NCBI RefSeq assembly: GCF_000691165.1
Contig: NZ_ASJD01000002.1
Coordinates: forward strand, 434,001 to 498,000
DNA length: 64,000 bases
Reading direction: 5' to 3'
Source of the DNA: Bacillus safensis FO-36b
GTDB taxonomy: Bacteria > Bacillota > Bacilli > Bacillales > Bacillaceae
The position numbers were made by a program, and so were the translations under genes. How positions within the stretch are numbered: the stretch's first letter is position 1; each line of letters begins with the position of its first letter. The notes under the pieces were generated by a model. The model was not told where the DNA came from. It ran no database searches and saw only the letters and a program-made list of their open reading frames with translations. Positions 23,194-34,984 of the stretch are shown one piece after another.

Positions 23194-24426
23194 ATGAAAG
23201 AATCTTTAGACAGCCAGGCTTCTAAAACATTTCCCATCACACTTGCCATCGCACTCACACTTGGCGTTTTTGCTGCGGGATCGGAAGAGCTGGTGATTTC
23301 ACCACTTCTGCCTGATTTATCAAACTCCTTTCAGCACTCTCTTGATATTCTCGCTCTTTCCATCAGCATTTATGGGTTAGCTGTGCTGGTTGGAGCTCCG
23401 CTGCTCGTTCCTTTAGGGGACCGGTATTCAAGAGAGCTGTGTTTGATTATTGGGCTGTCTTTCTTTTTGATTGGAACAGTGATGTGTGCTGCTGCCCCAA
23501 ATTTGGCCGTGTTTTTTGCAGGCCGTGCTATTTCTGGGCTGGCGACTGGTGTATTTGTGCCAACAGCCTATGCTCTTGTGGGCGACCGGGTTCCATACGA
23601 GTATCGCGGCAAAGTGATGGGACTCATTGTATCGAGCTGGTCTCTTTCTCTTGTCCTTGGTGTGCCCATTGGCGCCTTTATCGGTCAAAGTTTGAACTGG
23701 CGCTGGACATTTTGGATTTTCGCCATGATGAGTCTCGTTGTCCTGCTGCTCGTCATCCTTGAATCTCGAAAACAAGTCGCAACAGCTGCTTCGAAGGCAC
23801 CTCAAACTAGGGAGAAATCAGGCTCTTTATGGGGGGCTTTAAAAATCGACCGAGTCCCTGCCTATTTGACCGTGACATTTTGTAACATGCTTGGATTTTA
23901 TGGCATGTACTCATTTTTAGGAGCATACTTGCAAAGTCTGTTTTCCGGAGGGCAATCAACAGCTGGACTTCTGATCATGGCTTATGGCGTTGGTTTTTCC
24001 ATGAGTATATTTACCGGGAAATTAGCAGATTGGTTTGGCAAAACACGTTCACTTTTCTTTGTGCTGGGCGGCATTACGCTTGTTCTTGCCTTACTTCCTT
24101 ATGCACCGTTCTCATGGACATTGCTCATTTTTGCTTTATTTATTTGGGGTGCCATGCAAAGTTTATCTGTCACGCTTTTGAGCACCGTCCTGAGCGACTG
24201 CTCCCAAACCCACCGAGGCAAAGTGATGGCTTTTTACAGCCTTGCTTCCAATCTTGCCGTAATGCTTGGATCAGCTCTGATGGGACCTGTTTATGTCCAT
24301 TTCGGCTATCATACAGTAGGGCTTGTATGTGCACTCATTACGCTTGTTGGTTTTCTCATCAGCTTCGTCAGCTATAAACGTGAAAAAACCTTACAGCAGA
24401 AACATAAAAACACATTTGAAACGTGA
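23194..24426 (+). CDS. ywfA: MFS efflux transporter next to the bacilysin genes
   Basis: A 410-residue protein with about 12 membrane segments and DHA1-type motifs, including the loop GDRYSRELCLIIGL (motif A type, GxxxDRxxR) and GRAISGLATGVFVPTAYALV. It matches B. subtilis YwfA in length, family and position beside bacA. The ATG at 23194 has GGAGGG eight bases upstream; an ATG ten codons earlier has no site. Because bacE is absent here, this protein is the best candidate for bacilysin export and self-protection; that role is inferred. Confidence 0.85.
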   Translation: MKESLDSQASKTFPITLAIALTLGVFAAGSEELVISPLLPDLSNSFQHSLDILALSISIYGLAVLVGAPLLVPLGDRYSRELCLIIGLSFFLIGTVMCAAAPNLAVFFAGRAISGLATGVFVPTAYALVGDRVPYEYRGKVMGLIVSSWSLSLVLGVPIGAFIGQSLNWRWTFWIFAMMSLVVLLLVILESRKQVATAASKAPQTREKSGSLWGALKIDRVPAYLTVTFCNMLGFYGMYSFLGAYLQSLFSGGQSTAGLLIMAYGVGFSMSIFTGKLADWFGKTRSLFFVLGGITLVLALLPYAPFSWTLLIFALFIWGAMQSLSVTLLSTVLSDCSQTHRGKVMAFYSLASNLAVMLGSALMGPVYVHFGYHTVGLVCALITLVGFLISFVSYKREKTLQQKHKNTFET

Positions 24427-24436
24427 GCTCATTTCA

Positions 24437-24464
24437 CTGCACATCTCGATATGTGCAGTTTTTT
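24437..24464 (+). terminator. Terminator of ywfA
   Basis: CTGCACAT/ATGTGCAG 8-bp stem, 6-nt loop, then T6. It separates ywfA from the bacA promoter. Confidence 0.85.
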
Positions 24465-24511
24465 AGATCAATTTTTAATATCATCATAAAATACATTTTT
24501 TATAAATTTTG

Positions 24512-24541
24512 TTGACAATTACCAATTTTATTTTTTATAAT
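24512..24541 (+). promoter_or_regulatory. Sigma-A promoter of the bac operon
   Basis: Consensus TTGACA (24512-24517), an 18-base spacer and consensus TATAAT (24536-24541), about 40 bases before the bacA start. The spacer is extremely AT-rich. Confidence 0.75.
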
Positions 24542-24580
24542 CTAGTAAAAATTTGAAAAAGATTGGATGGTAAGGTAAAC

Positions 24581-26650
<2,070 letters not shown>

Positions 26651-26665
26651 AAAGGAGTGCTTTCA

Positions 26666-28087
26666 TTGAGTAAAAAAACCGTACTTGTCATTGCTGACTT
26701 AGGAGGATGCCCGCCCCATATGTTTTATGAAAGCGTGGCGGCATCTTATCATATCGTTTCCTATATCCCTAGACCCTTTGCCATTACAAAGGGTCACGCT
26801 GAACTAATCGAAAAATACTCCATTGCCGTCATCAAAGATCGTGATTATTTTGAGACACACCCTTCTTTTGAACACCCTGATTCTATTTACTGGGCACATG
26901 ATGATTATCTGAAATCAGAGGAAGAGGTGGTGGATGACCTAGTCCGTGTGGCTTCCTTTTTCAAAGCTGATGCCATCACCACCAATAATGAATTATTCAT
27001 TGCACCAATGGCAAAAGCCGCTGAGCGGCTGGGGCTGCGCGGCGCTGGGGTAAAAGCAGCTGAAATGGCACGTGATAAAAGCCAAATGAGAGCTGCATTC
27101 AACGCTGCTGGTGTCAAAGCGGTGAAAACTCAGCCTGTCACGACTTTAGCTGATTTCCAGCAAGCTATTGAACAGATCGGGACACCGCTTATTTTAAAGC
27201 CTACATATTTAGCAAGCTCCATTGGCGTGACCCTTTTTCACGACAGAGCCGGCAGTGATGATCTCTTTTTAAACGTACAATCCTACTTGCAAACGATTCC
27301 CGTCCCAAACGCTGTGACATATGAAGCACCATTTGTCGCTGAAACGTATTTAGAGGGTGCTTACGAGGATTGGTATCAGGAGGGTGGCTATTCTGATTAT
27401 GTCAGTGTAGAAGGGTTAGTCGTGGAGGGAGAATATATCCCTTTTGTCATACATGACAAGACCCCTCAAATCGGTTTTACAGAAACGGCTCATATTACTC
27501 CCTCGATCCTAGACAATGAAGCCCAGCAAATCATTATTGAGGCGGCTAAGAAGGCAAATGAAGGGCTGGGCCTTGAAAACTGTGCGACCCATACAGAGAT
27601 CAAGCTCATGAAAAATCGAGAAGCAGGACTGATCGAATCCGCAGCTAGATTTGCTGGCTGGAATATGATTCCGAATATCAAAAAAGTGTTTGGGGTGGAT
27701 ATGGCCAAGCTGCTGATCGATGTATTAGTCGATGGAAAAAAAGCGGAGCTGCCAAAAGAGCTGCTTTCTGGACATACGCATTATATAGCAGACTGCCATT
27801 TATACCCTCAGCATTTCAAAGAAAGCGGACACATACCGGCAGAGGCCACACACATCACCATTGATCATATCCATATTCCGAAGGATGCTTTAGTTGGAGA
27901 TACTGTGATCGTCAGTGAATCCGTTCCATCCAAAGGCACCTTTGTGGATCTATCTTTATTTGAAGCCTTTAACGGCATCGTGTCGCTTGAATTAAAAGGG
28001 TCATCCTCACAGGATGTTGCCGCATCCATCCGCAACTTACAGAAGCAAGCTGCTATTCAGTTAATGGATGAATTAGTGAAGGGATAG
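26666..28087 (+). CDS. bacD: L-alanine-anticapsin ligase BacD
   Basis: A 473-residue ATP-grasp ligase joining L-Ala to anticapsin to form bacilysin. Conserved blocks include KTVLVIADLGGCPPHMFY, PLILKPTYLASSIGVTL (ATP-grasp Lys), NCATHTEIKLM and LIESAARFAGWNMIPN (metal/phosphate residues). The TTG at 26666 has AAAAGGAG eight bases upstream and gives the same N-terminus as B. subtilis BacD; a GTG three codons earlier lies inside the ribosome site region. bacF follows directly: there is no bacE gene in between. Confidence 0.95.
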   Translation: MSKKTVLVIADLGGCPPHMFYESVAASYHIVSYIPRPFAITKGHAELIEKYSIAVIKDRDYFETHPSFEHPDSIYWAHDDYLKSEEEVVDDLVRVASFFKADAITTNNELFIAPMAKAAERLGLRGAGVKAAEMARDKSQMRAAFNAAGVKAVKTQPVTTLADFQQAIEQIGTPLILKPTYLASSIGVTLFHDRAGSDDLFLNVQSYLQTIPVPNAVTYEAPFVAETYLEGAYEDWYQEGGYSDYVSVEGLVVEGEYIPFVIHDKTPQIGFTETAHITPSILDNEAQQIIIEAAKKANEGLGLENCATHTEIKLMKNREAGLIESAARFAGWNMIPNIKKVFGVDMAKLLIDVLVDGKKAELPKELLSGHTHYIADCHLYPQHFKESGHIPAEATHITIDHIHIPKDALVGDTVIVSESVPSKGTFVDLSLFEAFNGIVSLELKGSSSQDVAASIRNLQKQAAIQLMDELVKG

Positions 28088-28104
28088 AAAGAGAGGGTAA
28101 CGTG

Positions 28105-29298
28105 GTGGAGATCTTACCATCTAACATAATTGAACGGCTGCCAGAACAGAAATTTGGAACCGTATTTGAGAAAATTGCGCAAAAAGCACAAAACGGAGCG
28201 AACATCATAAACCTTGGTCAGGGAAATCCCGATCTTCCTACTCCTGCACATATCGTAAGCGCCCTTCAAGAGGCGGCAGGCACTTTGCAATTTCAGCAAT
28301 ATGCACCTTTCAGAGGCTTCGACTTTTTCAAGCAAGCCATTGCAGATTTCTACAAAAAGGAGTTCGGCCATGAGATAGACCCACAGAAAGAGGTTGCTCT
28401 TTTCAATGGAGGGAAAACAGGCCTTTATGTCATGAGTCAGTGTCTGCTTGACCCTGGGGACGTTGCCCTCGTCCCCGATCCAGGATACCCAGAATATCAT
28501 TCTGGGATCTTGATGGCAGACGCAAAGCCCTACTGCATCAAACTTGAATCGAAAAATGGCTATTTGCCGAATCTCTCTTCAATTGATCCGGAGGTACTCA
28601 AAAAGGCAAAGGTTCTTTTCTTAAATTATCCGAATAACCCAACAGGTGCTGTGGCAAATGATGCATTTTTTGAAGAGGCTGCTGATTTTGCATCAGCTCA
28701 CGGACTGCATGTCATTCATGATTTTGCCTATGGTTCATTTCATTATGAACAAAAACCCGTAAGCTTTCTGAACGCTCCTCTTGGGAAAAGCGTAGGAGTG
28801 GAATTATATTCTCTATCCAAAACATTTAATATGGCAGGGTGGAGAGTCGCTTTTGCTGTAGGTAATGAGGACATCATCCAAGCCATTAACGCCTTCCAAG
28901 ATCATGTGTTTGTCAGTATGTATGGCGGATTTCAACAAGCTGCAACTGTCGCCTTGCAAAGTGATGACCGTCACATACAATCATTAAAAGAGGTCTACCT
29001 TGAACGAATTCACTTTTTCATCCGTCAGGCAGAAAAGCAGCTAGGATGGTCCATCGAACGTCCAGCTGGCGCCTTTTATTTATGGGCTCCAATCCCTGAT
29101 GATTTTGAACATTCTCATGCATTTGCTGACTATTTACTCGAACATACTGATGTCGTTGTCACGCCGGGGGGTGTGTTTGGAGCACATGGAAGCCGTCATG
29201 TCCGCATCTCAATGGTTGCTCCAATTGAACAGCTTGCCCTGTTTATCGACCGGCTTCGCATCCTTCCAATTCGCTTTAATCAAAAAACCCGCATATAG
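28105..29298 (+). CDS. bacF: Aminotransferase BacF (bacilysin synthesis)
   Basis: A 397-residue PLP aminotransferase of fold type I. SLSKTFNMAGWRVAF holds the PLP-binding Lys, NYPNNPTGAV the cofactor loop and HVRISM the substrate carboxylate Arg. It transaminates the reduced cyclohexenol pyruvate to dihydroanticapsin. Two GTG codons occur in tandem; the second (28105) is preferred because spacing from GAGGG is better and the start then aligns with B. subtilis BacF. Only 17 bases follow bacD, so bacE is missing. The stop lies inside the terminator stem. Confidence 0.93.
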   Translation: MEILPSNIIERLPEQKFGTVFEKIAQKAQNGANIINLGQGNPDLPTPAHIVSALQEAAGTLQFQQYAPFRGFDFFKQAIADFYKKEFGHEIDPQKEVALFNGGKTGLYVMSQCLLDPGDVALVPDPGYPEYHSGILMADAKPYCIKLESKNGYLPNLSSIDPEVLKKAKVLFLNYPNNPTGAVANDAFFEEAADFASAHGLHVIHDFAYGSFHYEQKPVSFLNAPLGKSVGVELYSLSKTFNMAGWRVAFAVGNEDIIQAINAFQDHVFVSMYGGFQQAATVALQSDDRHIQSLKEVYLERIHFFIRQAEKQLGWSIERPAGAFYLWAPIPDDFEHSHAFADYLLEHTDVVVTPGGVFGAHGSRHVRISMVAPIEQLALFIDRLRILPIRFNQKTRI

Positions 29299-29306
29299 CG
29301 GGTTTT
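29284..29306. terminator. Bidirectional terminator between bacF and bacG
   Basis: AAAACCCGC/GCGGGTTTT 9-bp perfect stem, 5-nt loop, flanked by A- and T-runs. It contains the bacF stop codon and serves both convergent genes. Confidence 0.9.
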
Positions 29307-29311
29307 TGATG

Positions 29312-30103
29312 TCATATACTTTTCATCGAACCACCATCGACGGATATTTGTTGTCCTGTAAGATAGGAGGCTTCCTCTGATGCGATAAAAGCGGCCAATG
29401 AAGCCATTTCACTCGCTGACCCCACTCTTTTCATTGGAATTCCTGACGCTACAGCCTGTTCAGCTTCTTCCCGCGAAAATGCCTGTTTACGCATCATGTT
29501 TCCGATAAATTGTTCATACCGATCTGTAGCTATAAATCCCGGGTTTAAACAATTCACTGTGATCCCTGAAGGTGCAAGCTGTGTGGCAGCATTTTTACTA
29601 GCATTGATAATCGCTGCATTCATCATACTGTTCGTAAACATTTGGTCGCCAGGTTCCTTCCATAGGTTCCCGACAATTTGAATGATCCGGCCATACTCAT
29701 GTCGTTTCATCATCGCTGCCGCACGCTTCATCGTATCAATGTACGCAAGGGCTTTTTGAGAAAATACTGCCATCATCTGCTCGCTGTCACACGAATCAAA
29801 GGTATCCGGCTTCCCCCCTGGAATGTTATTAATCAACACATCCAGTCTGCCAAACTCTTTTTCTATTTTCGTAAAAGCCTCAGCCCTCACTCCTTCATCT
29901 GACATGTCCCCACAGAAAAGAGCCACCGGCTCCTTTGTTTCTGCCATACGCCCAATGTGCTGCTGCGCTTCTTCTAGTGAGGATTGATTTCTAGAATTGA
30001 TGATGATCTTTACATTGTCTTGAGCGGCAAGCTTTACGGCGATGGCCTTTCCAATCCCTGTACTTGCTCCTGTTACAAACGCAATTCTTTTAGACAAACT
30101 CAT
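29312..30103 (-). CDS. bacG: Bacilysin synthesis reductase BacG (SDR)
   Basis: A 263-residue SDR enzyme: TGASTGIGKAIA, NNIPGG, NLWKEPG and a C-terminal MKRVGSASEMASLAAFIASE segment match B. subtilis BacG (YwfH). It reduces the BacB product by conjugate hydride addition with NADPH, setting up transamination by BacF. ATG at 30103 is six bases from AAAGGG; an ATG two codons upstream abuts that site. It is convergent to the bac operon. The classic Tyr-x-x-x-Lys motif is not obvious, as in the B. subtilis protein. Confidence 0.93.
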   Translation of the reverse strand: MSLSKRIAFVTGASTGIGKAIAVKLAAQDNVKIIINSRNQSSLEEAQQHIGRMAETKEPVALFCGDMSDEGVRAEAFTKIEKEFGRLDVLINNIPGGKPDTFDSCDSEQMMAVFSQKALAYIDTMKRAAAMMKRHEYGRIIQIVGNLWKEPGDQMFTNSMMNAAIINASKNAATQLAPSGITVNCLNPGFIATDRYEQFIGNMMRKQAFSREEAEQAVASGIPMKRVGSASEMASLAAFIASEEASYLTGQQISVDGGSMKSI

Positions 30104-30170
30104 CCACATCCCTTTTCTTATCAGCTTAGTACATATACATAAAATGACACATATAGAATGTATTTCAACA

Positions 30171-30198
30171 AAAAAAGACCTTTCTCCTGCGAAAGGCC
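30171..30198 (-). terminator. Terminator of the sps operon
   Basis: GGCCTTTC/GAAAGGTC stem followed by T7 on the minus strand, ten bases past the spsL stop. Confidence 0.85.
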
Positions 30199-30207
30199 CC
30201 CCGTTCT

Positions 30208-30663
30208 CTATTTAAATGTCGTTTCCCAATTAAACCCGATCGTTTCGTCATTCCAGGCGATTCGCTTTTCATCTGGGTTATTCGGGTCATACGATTCTGT
30301 TGTGAAATACACAATTTGCAGCGGCGTCTCACCTAGTACACGATAGCCATGCGCGACACCCTTTGGGATAAGAAGCAGCATCGGATTGTCTTCCCCCATA
30401 TAATACACATCGGTTTGCCCCTTTGTGGGAGAGTCCTCACGCAAATCATATAACACGACCTGTGCATGACCTGCGGGGAAGAACCAAACGTCGTCTTGTT
30501 TTTCATGATAATGAAAGGCTTTGATCACGCCTGGAAAGCTTTTCGACCATGACGCCTGCCCAAAGCGTTTCAGCATCGGTTCATCATCTCGAATGAGCTC
30601 TGCAAAAAAGCCGCGGTCATCACAATGTTTCATAAGTTTTTTCGTTTGAACACCATCAATCAT
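30208..30663 (-). CDS. spsL: dTDP-4-dehydrorhamnose 3,5-epimerase-like protein SpsL
   Basis: A 151-residue cupin-fold protein: CDDRGFFAELIR, VIKAFHYHEKQDDVWFFPAG (His-Glu region) and PKGVAHGYRVLG fit the RmlC family, which epimerises dTDP-4-keto-6-deoxyglucose on the way to dTDP-rhamnose. The ATG at 30663 overlaps the spsK end by eight bases and has GGGAG upstream; length is that of B. subtilis SpsL. Last gene of the sps operon. Confidence 0.93.
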   Translation of the reverse strand: MIDGVQTKKLMKHCDDRGFFAELIRDDEPMLKRFGQASWSKSFPGVIKAFHYHEKQDDVWFFPAGHAQVVLYDLREDSPTKGQTDVYYMGEDNPMLLLIPKGVAHGYRVLGETPLQIVYFTTESYDPNNPDEKRIAWNDETIGFNWETTFK

Positions 30664-31510
30664 GCTGTTGCCATCTCCCTTCTTTCTGCAAATATTCGTA
30701 AAGTGCATCCTTCCAATGCCTCGGCTGCCAGCCTGTGGCTTCAATCGCTTGAAGATCTAAGACAGAATAGGCTGGGCGAGGCGTTTGGAAGCCGTACTCT
30801 TCCGTGGAAATCGGCTCAATTGTGGCGGACAGTCCGCTTTTCATCACAATTTCTGACGCAAAATCAAACCAGGAACAGCTTTCTCGATTACTGACATGAT
30901 ACACGCCTGCCTTCTGATCAAACAAATGAATCAAGGCCTCAGCTGCATCCTTTGTATAAGTAGGAGACCCTATTTGATCGTTCACAATGCGCAAATGATC
31001 CTTCGTTTCAGCGAGCCGAAGAATGGTATTCACAAAGTTATGCCCCTCATGTCCATAAAGCCACGAGGTACGAATGATTTTCACTTCATCTGACACAAGC
31101 TGAATCAATTCCTCACCAAGCTTTTTACTCTTTCCATAAATGGTTTGAGGATCTGCTTGTGCATCGATTTGGTAAGGGGTGTCCGCCTGCCCGTCAAACA
31201 CATAATCTGTACTGACATGTAACACATCAGCGCCTGCGCGCTTTGCTTCCAGGGCTGTATAGTAGGCGCCAATGCCATTCACAAGATACGCCTTTTCGGT
31301 TTCTGTTTCACATTGATCAACAGATGTATAGGCTGCTGCACTGACAACAATATCAGGCTGATAGTGTCTCATCGCATGTCTAACTGCCTGCTGGTCTGTG
31401 ATATTGAGCATGTTCCTCGTTAAGGCAATGACGGTCATGTCTTTTTCTTTGAGCTGTCTGCTCAATTCTTTCCCTAATTGGCCGCCTGCACCGGTGATTA
31501 AAACTTTCAT
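30656..31510 (-). CDS. spsK: dTDP-4-dehydrorhamnose reductase SpsK
   Basis: A 284-residue extended-SDR enzyme of the RmlD type. TGAGGQLGKEL is the dinucleotide site, STDYVFDG and YGKSKKLGE (Tyr-x-x-x-Lys) the active site. It reduces the SpsL product to dTDP-L-rhamnose. Four bases separate it from spsJ, so they are co-transcribed. Confidence 0.94.
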   Translation of the reverse strand: MKVLITGAGGQLGKELSRQLKEKDMTVIALTRNMLNITDQQAVRHAMRHYQPDIVVSAAAYTSVDQCETETEKAYLVNGIGAYYTALEAKRAGADVLHVSTDYVFDGQADTPYQIDAQADPQTIYGKSKKLGEELIQLVSDEVKIIRTSWLYGHEGHNFVNTILRLAETKDHLRIVNDQIGSPTYTKDAAEALIHLFDQKAGVYHVSNRESCSWFDFASEIVMKSGLSATIEPISTEEYGFQTPRPAYSVLDLQAIEATGWQPRHWKDALYEYLQKEGRWQQHD

Positions 31511-31513
31511 CCG

Positions 31514-32479
31514 TCACCCTTCTTCGCTCTGATCGTATTTGGTTCGATACCAATTGATCGTTTTTTCGATACCTTCTTCAAATGACGTCTCCTGCGTCCA
31601 GCCGAGCTCGCCTTTTAGCTTACTTGCATCAATGGCATACCGTCTGTCATGTCCTTTTCGGTCTTGAATAAACGCAATTTGATCATGACTGATTCCAAGC
31701 TGCGATAGAATCGTTTTGGTTAAATCAAGATTTGTTTTCTCATTGCCGCCGCCAATATTGTATACCTGCCCGGCTGTGCCGTTTTCGAGCACCTTCTTCA
31801 CAGCTCTCGCATGGTCTTCTACATACAGCCAATCGCGAATTTGCTGGCCGTCTCCATAAATCGGGATTTTCTCTCCATTGACTGCTTTTCTAATAATGGT
31901 CGGTATTAATTTTTCCTCATGCTGATACGGTCCGTAATTGTTGCTGCATCGTGTAATCATCGCGGGTAATTGGTAAGTGTGGATAAAGGATTTTACAAGC
32001 AGGTCTGAACTCGCCTTGCTTGCTGAATAAGGATTGTTCGGTGAGAGTGGTGTTTGTTCTGTGAAAGCAGGATCATCTGGCTCCAAATCTCCATATACTT
32101 CATCTGTTGAAATATGAATGAGCTTTTTCGCCTTTCCTTTTAAAACAGCTTCAAGCATACGATACGTTCCAAAGACATTTGTTTGAATAAAAGGCTCTGC
32201 CGATTCAATGCTGCGATCAACATGCGATTCTGCCGCAAAATGAATGATCGCATCATAGACTTCATCAAATACTTGATCCAGCTCATGCTGAAGGGTAATA
32301 TCTCCTTGAATAAACCGAAAATGAGACAACTTTAATAATTCATCCATCTCGTCTGGATGACTGGCATATGTTAATTTATCAAAAACGGTGAGCCTGACAT
32401 TTGTATCCTGAAGCAGCAGCTTCACAAAATTCAGTCCGATAAAACCCGCTCCGCCTGTAATTAAATAAGACTTCGTCAT
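31514..32479 (-). CDS. spsJ: dTDP-glucose 4,6-dehydratase SpsJ
   Basis: A 321-residue extended SDR (RmlB family). [16 protein letters not shown] is the NAD site, STDEVYGDL and [12 protein letters not shown] (Tyr-x-x-x-Lys) the active site, [10 protein letters not shown] and [18 protein letters not shown] the substrate loops. It converts dTDP-glucose to the 4-keto-6-deoxy sugar. Its start overlaps the spsI stop by four bases. Confidence 0.95.
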   Translation of the reverse strand: MTKSYLITGGAGFIGLNFVKLLLQDTNVRLTVFDKLTYASHPDEMDELLKLSHFRFIQGDITLQHELDQVFDEVYDAIIHFAAESHVDRSIESAEPFIQTNVFGTYRMLEAVLKGKAKKLIHISTDEVYGDLEPDDPAFTEQTPLSPNNPYSASKASSDLLVKSFIHTYQLPAMITRCSNNYGPYQHEEKLIPTIIRKAVNGEKIPIYGDGQQIRDWLYVEDHARAVKKVLENGTAGQVYNIGGGNEKTNLDLTKTILSQLGISHDQIAFIQDRKGHDRRYAIDASKLKGELGWTQETSFEEGIEKTINWYRTKYDQSEEG

Positions 32480-33216
32480 TCGGATCCCTCTTTTTTCTTC
32501 ATCGTTTCAAACATTTTCGCAGATGCTTCGTGGAGAGATTCATGCGTTCCTGCATCAATCCACCACCCTTTTAACATATCATAGGTCAGCTGGCTATTTG
32601 AGATATAGAGATTGTTCACGTCTGTAATCTCTAATTCGCCTCGATCTGACGGCGAGATTCTCTCAATATATTGAAAAACTTCTTGATCATAAAAATAGAT
32701 GCCCGTGACGCAGTAGGATGAGCGCGGATGCTCCGGCTTTTCCTCTATTGATAAAATCTGTTGACGGGCAGCATCAATTTCTGCAATGCCAAATCGCTTT
32801 GGATCTGCCACTTCTTTCAACAGAACCTTGGCTCCTCTATCTTGCTGCTGAAAAGCTTCAACAAAAGGGTTTAGCGAATCCTCAAATACATTATCACCAA
32901 GCATCAGCACAAATTTTTCCTCTTCTACAAAGGGCTTTGCATAGGATAAGCCGTCTGATATCCCAGACGCTTCAGGCTGTACCTGATATACGATGTTCAT
33001 CTCCAATTCCTGATCGCTTTCAAGCAGCTTTTGAAACAACGGGATTTGTTCTTCTTGTGATATGACCATCACATCTAAAATCCCTGCTTCCTTCAATTTG
33101 AACAATGACCAATAAATCATTGGATATGGACCAACCGGCAATAAATGTTTATTGAAAATCTTCGTTAAAGGCGCCAGTCGTGATCCCTTTCCTCCTGCTA
33201 AAATAACTCCCTTCAC
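32476..33216 (-). CDS. spsI: Glucose-1-phosphate thymidylyltransferase SpsI
   Basis: A 246-residue nucleotidyltransferase. [14 protein letters not shown] is the signature nucleotide loop, and LGDNVFED and EEKPEHPRS complete the RmlA-type site. It makes dTDP-glucose and so starts the dTDP-rhamnose route completed by SpsJ, SpsL and SpsK. GTG start behind AAGGATG. Confidence 0.94.
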   Translation of the reverse strand: MKGVILAGGKGSRLAPLTKIFNKHLLPVGPYPMIYWSLFKLKEAGILDVMVISQEEQIPLFQKLLESDQELEMNIVYQVQPEASGISDGLSYAKPFVEEEKFVLMLGDNVFEDSLNPFVEAFQQQDRGAKVLLKEVADPKRFGIAEIDAARQQILSIEEKPEHPRSSYCVTGIYFYDQEVFQYIERISPSDRGELEITDVNNLYISNSQLTYDMLKGWWIDAGTHESLHEASAKMFETMKKKEGSE

Positions 33217-33218
33217 AT

Positions 33219-34247
33219 CTACACATCCTTATAGTCTTTTTGGTGATGATTCATGAGGTGTATAAGAATGTTTTTCACTCGTTCAATTCCTTTTCCATCA
33301 ATGAGTGTCCGTCCATTAAGATGGATGCTCCTGCGGAGAAAGTAGCTGCTGGACAGTCTTTCCACAGCACACCATATATCTTTTTCATCCACAAGTTCAC
33401 CTAATCCAAGATGGTGGCACGCTCCCTTTTGTGCAAAACGAGCGGCTGTCACTGCTTGATGGTCGACTTGTGAAAGAACAATACTGGGCACTCCGATACA
33501 AACTGCCTCGTATAATGTCATCCCGCCAGCAACTATTGCCAGATCAGCTTCCGAGAGACGCGCAGGTAATTGATCTGTATGACGAATGAATTGAATATGC
33601 TCAGCCTCTATTTGTTCTTCAATGCGGGAGGCTTTTCCTGTAACCGCTAAAATGTGTAAGTGGTCCGCTTCGAGGATTGCTGATACAGTCTTTAATAACA
33701 ATCCACGCGGGTCACTGCCCCCAAGGCTGATGACCACCTTTTTGCATTCTTTTCGAACCTCATATGTGTCTTTTAATCGGCTTATCTCTTGATCTAACAA
33801 TAAATAAGGTGTTCCATAAAAATATTCTGTCCCATCTACTTGCATGTACTTTTCGTCCAGACCGCCATAAATGCCGTTCACGACAGCATCGGCAAGCTGA
33901 CAAGCTTCTGCTCTTATTTCTTCAAATAAAACCAGCCTTGCAGAGCCGGAGGACGCTTTGATCAATCGAAGAAATTGGAGGTCACAATCAAGTACATCAA
34001 TCAGCAGAAGATCTGGATTCAGCTCTTTTATGTCCTGCTCCATCTGAAGGAATGCCTTCGACTCCTGCACCAAATGAACGTGCCAATCTGGACCTGAGAG
34101 CATTTCTACACAGATCTGTTCATTTGTATAGAAAGATATGTCGTTTCCTTCTTGAAGCAGTTGATTTGCCAGCCGTTTCATTCTGACGACATGACCCATC
34201 CCTCTTAAAAACCCACCATACACAACAATCATGATTTTCTTGTTCAT
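33219..34247 (-). CDS. spsG: Nucleotide-sugar hydrolase/glycosyltransferase-like protein SpsG (PseG-type)
   Basis: A 342-residue GT-B fold protein. [20 protein letters not shown] at the N-terminus (the GxGHxxR-type loop) and [11 protein letters not shown] plus [15 protein letters not shown] in the C-terminal half are PseG/MurG-like. In PseG the N-terminal His is catalytic and UDP is released from a UDP-sugar. Here it probably prepares the sugar used by SpsE and SpsF for a sialic/legionaminic-type acid; this is inferred from pathway logic. ATGA overlap with spsF. Confidence 0.9.
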   Translation of the reverse strand: MNKKIMIVVYGGFLRGMGHVVRMKRLANQLLQEGNDISFYTNEQICVEMLSGPDWHVHLVQESKAFLQMEQDIKELNPDLLLIDVLDCDLQFLRLIKASSGSARLVLFEEIRAEACQLADAVVNGIYGGLDEKYMQVDGTEYFYGTPYLLLDQEISRLKDTYEVRKECKKVVISLGGSDPRGLLLKTVSAILEADHLHILAVTGKASRIEEQIEAEHIQFIRHTDQLPARLSEADLAIVAGGMTLYEAVCIGVPSIVLSQVDHQAVTAARFAQKGACHHLGLGELVDEKDIWCAVERLSSSYFLRRSIHLNGRTLIDGKGIERVKNILIHLMNHHQKDYKDV

Positions 34248-34984
34248 TCAGCATCCTTCTGTTTCACAAATTGATTCAGCCGAACAATATCAGGGTCTTG
34301 TTCGCAAATGGTGATGAGTTCAGCCGTAGGCACAGCAATGGAGCCGTTTGCTTTCTCTAGTAAACGGGTCGCAAACACATAATCTTCTTCTGTATCAATC
34401 GTGAATCGATAAGCAGGATATGCAAGTTCTTTGGGCGGTGTGAATAATTGCAGGTAAAATTGCTCAGGATGCTTTCTGATATAGAGCGTGACATGCTCAC
34501 GCTCTGGCTGCGTAAGGGGAAAATTGTCGATTTCACTTAAAATCTGTGCGTCGATCATTTCCCCGGAAATACCGAGTGGCGTTCCAGCCGTATACGTGTA
34601 ATCAGCCTTCTCTTGTCTATGTTTTTCAAGCATTTTCGACAAAAGGACTGGATCTATAAATGGGTTATCTCCTGTTAAACGCACAATGGTTTGCGGTTCA
34701 AAATGACGGAAAATCTGCGCAAATCGCTGCAGTACATCCGCCTCACTGCCACGAAATACTTTATAGCCCTTTGATAAACAATAATGAGCCAGCAGATCAT
34801 CTTCTGCCTCAACTGTTGTGGCGATCATGAGGTTCTGCGTTTTGTGATTGTAATGATCTGATTGCTTTACTCGTTCAACAATCAGGTCGATCAGCGCCAT
34901 ACCGCCGATCGGTTTCATCACCTTTTTTGGCAGCCTTGTTGAGCCCATTCTCGCCTGTATGACAAAAAGGACATCATTGATCAT
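34244..34984 (-). CDS. spsF: CMP-sugar (acylneuraminate) cytidylyltransferase-like SpsF
   Basis: A 246-residue nucleotidyltransferase. VIQARMGSTRLPKKVMKPIG is the nucleotide loop and VRLTGDNPFIDP the metal/substrate site of CMP-sugar synthetases. It probably activates the nonulosonic acid made by SpsE. ATG at 34984 has GGAG upstream and overlaps the end of spsE by 11 bases. Confidence 0.92.
   Translation of the reverse strand: MINDVLFVIQARMGSTRLPKKVMKPIGGMALIDLIVERVKQSDHYNHKTQNLMIATTVEAEDDLLAHYCLSKGYKVFRGSEADVLQRFAQIFRHFEPQTIVRLTGDNPFIDPVLLSKMLEKHRQEKADYTYTAGTPLGISGEMIDAQILSEIDNFPLTQPEREHVTLYIRKHPEQFYLQLFTPPKELAYPAYRFTIDTEEDYVFATRLLEKANGSIAVPTAELITICEQDPDIVRLNQFVKQKDAE

Noticed and set aside
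23428..23805. Minus-strand frame of 125 codons inside ywfA
   Set aside because: Antisense shadow of a membrane protein gene; composition unlike a real protein and no ribosome site.
24500..24530. CodY box overlapping the bacA -35
   Set aside because: The best AATTTTCWGAAAATT alignment has about five mismatches, too weak to call despite CodY control of bac in B. subtilis.
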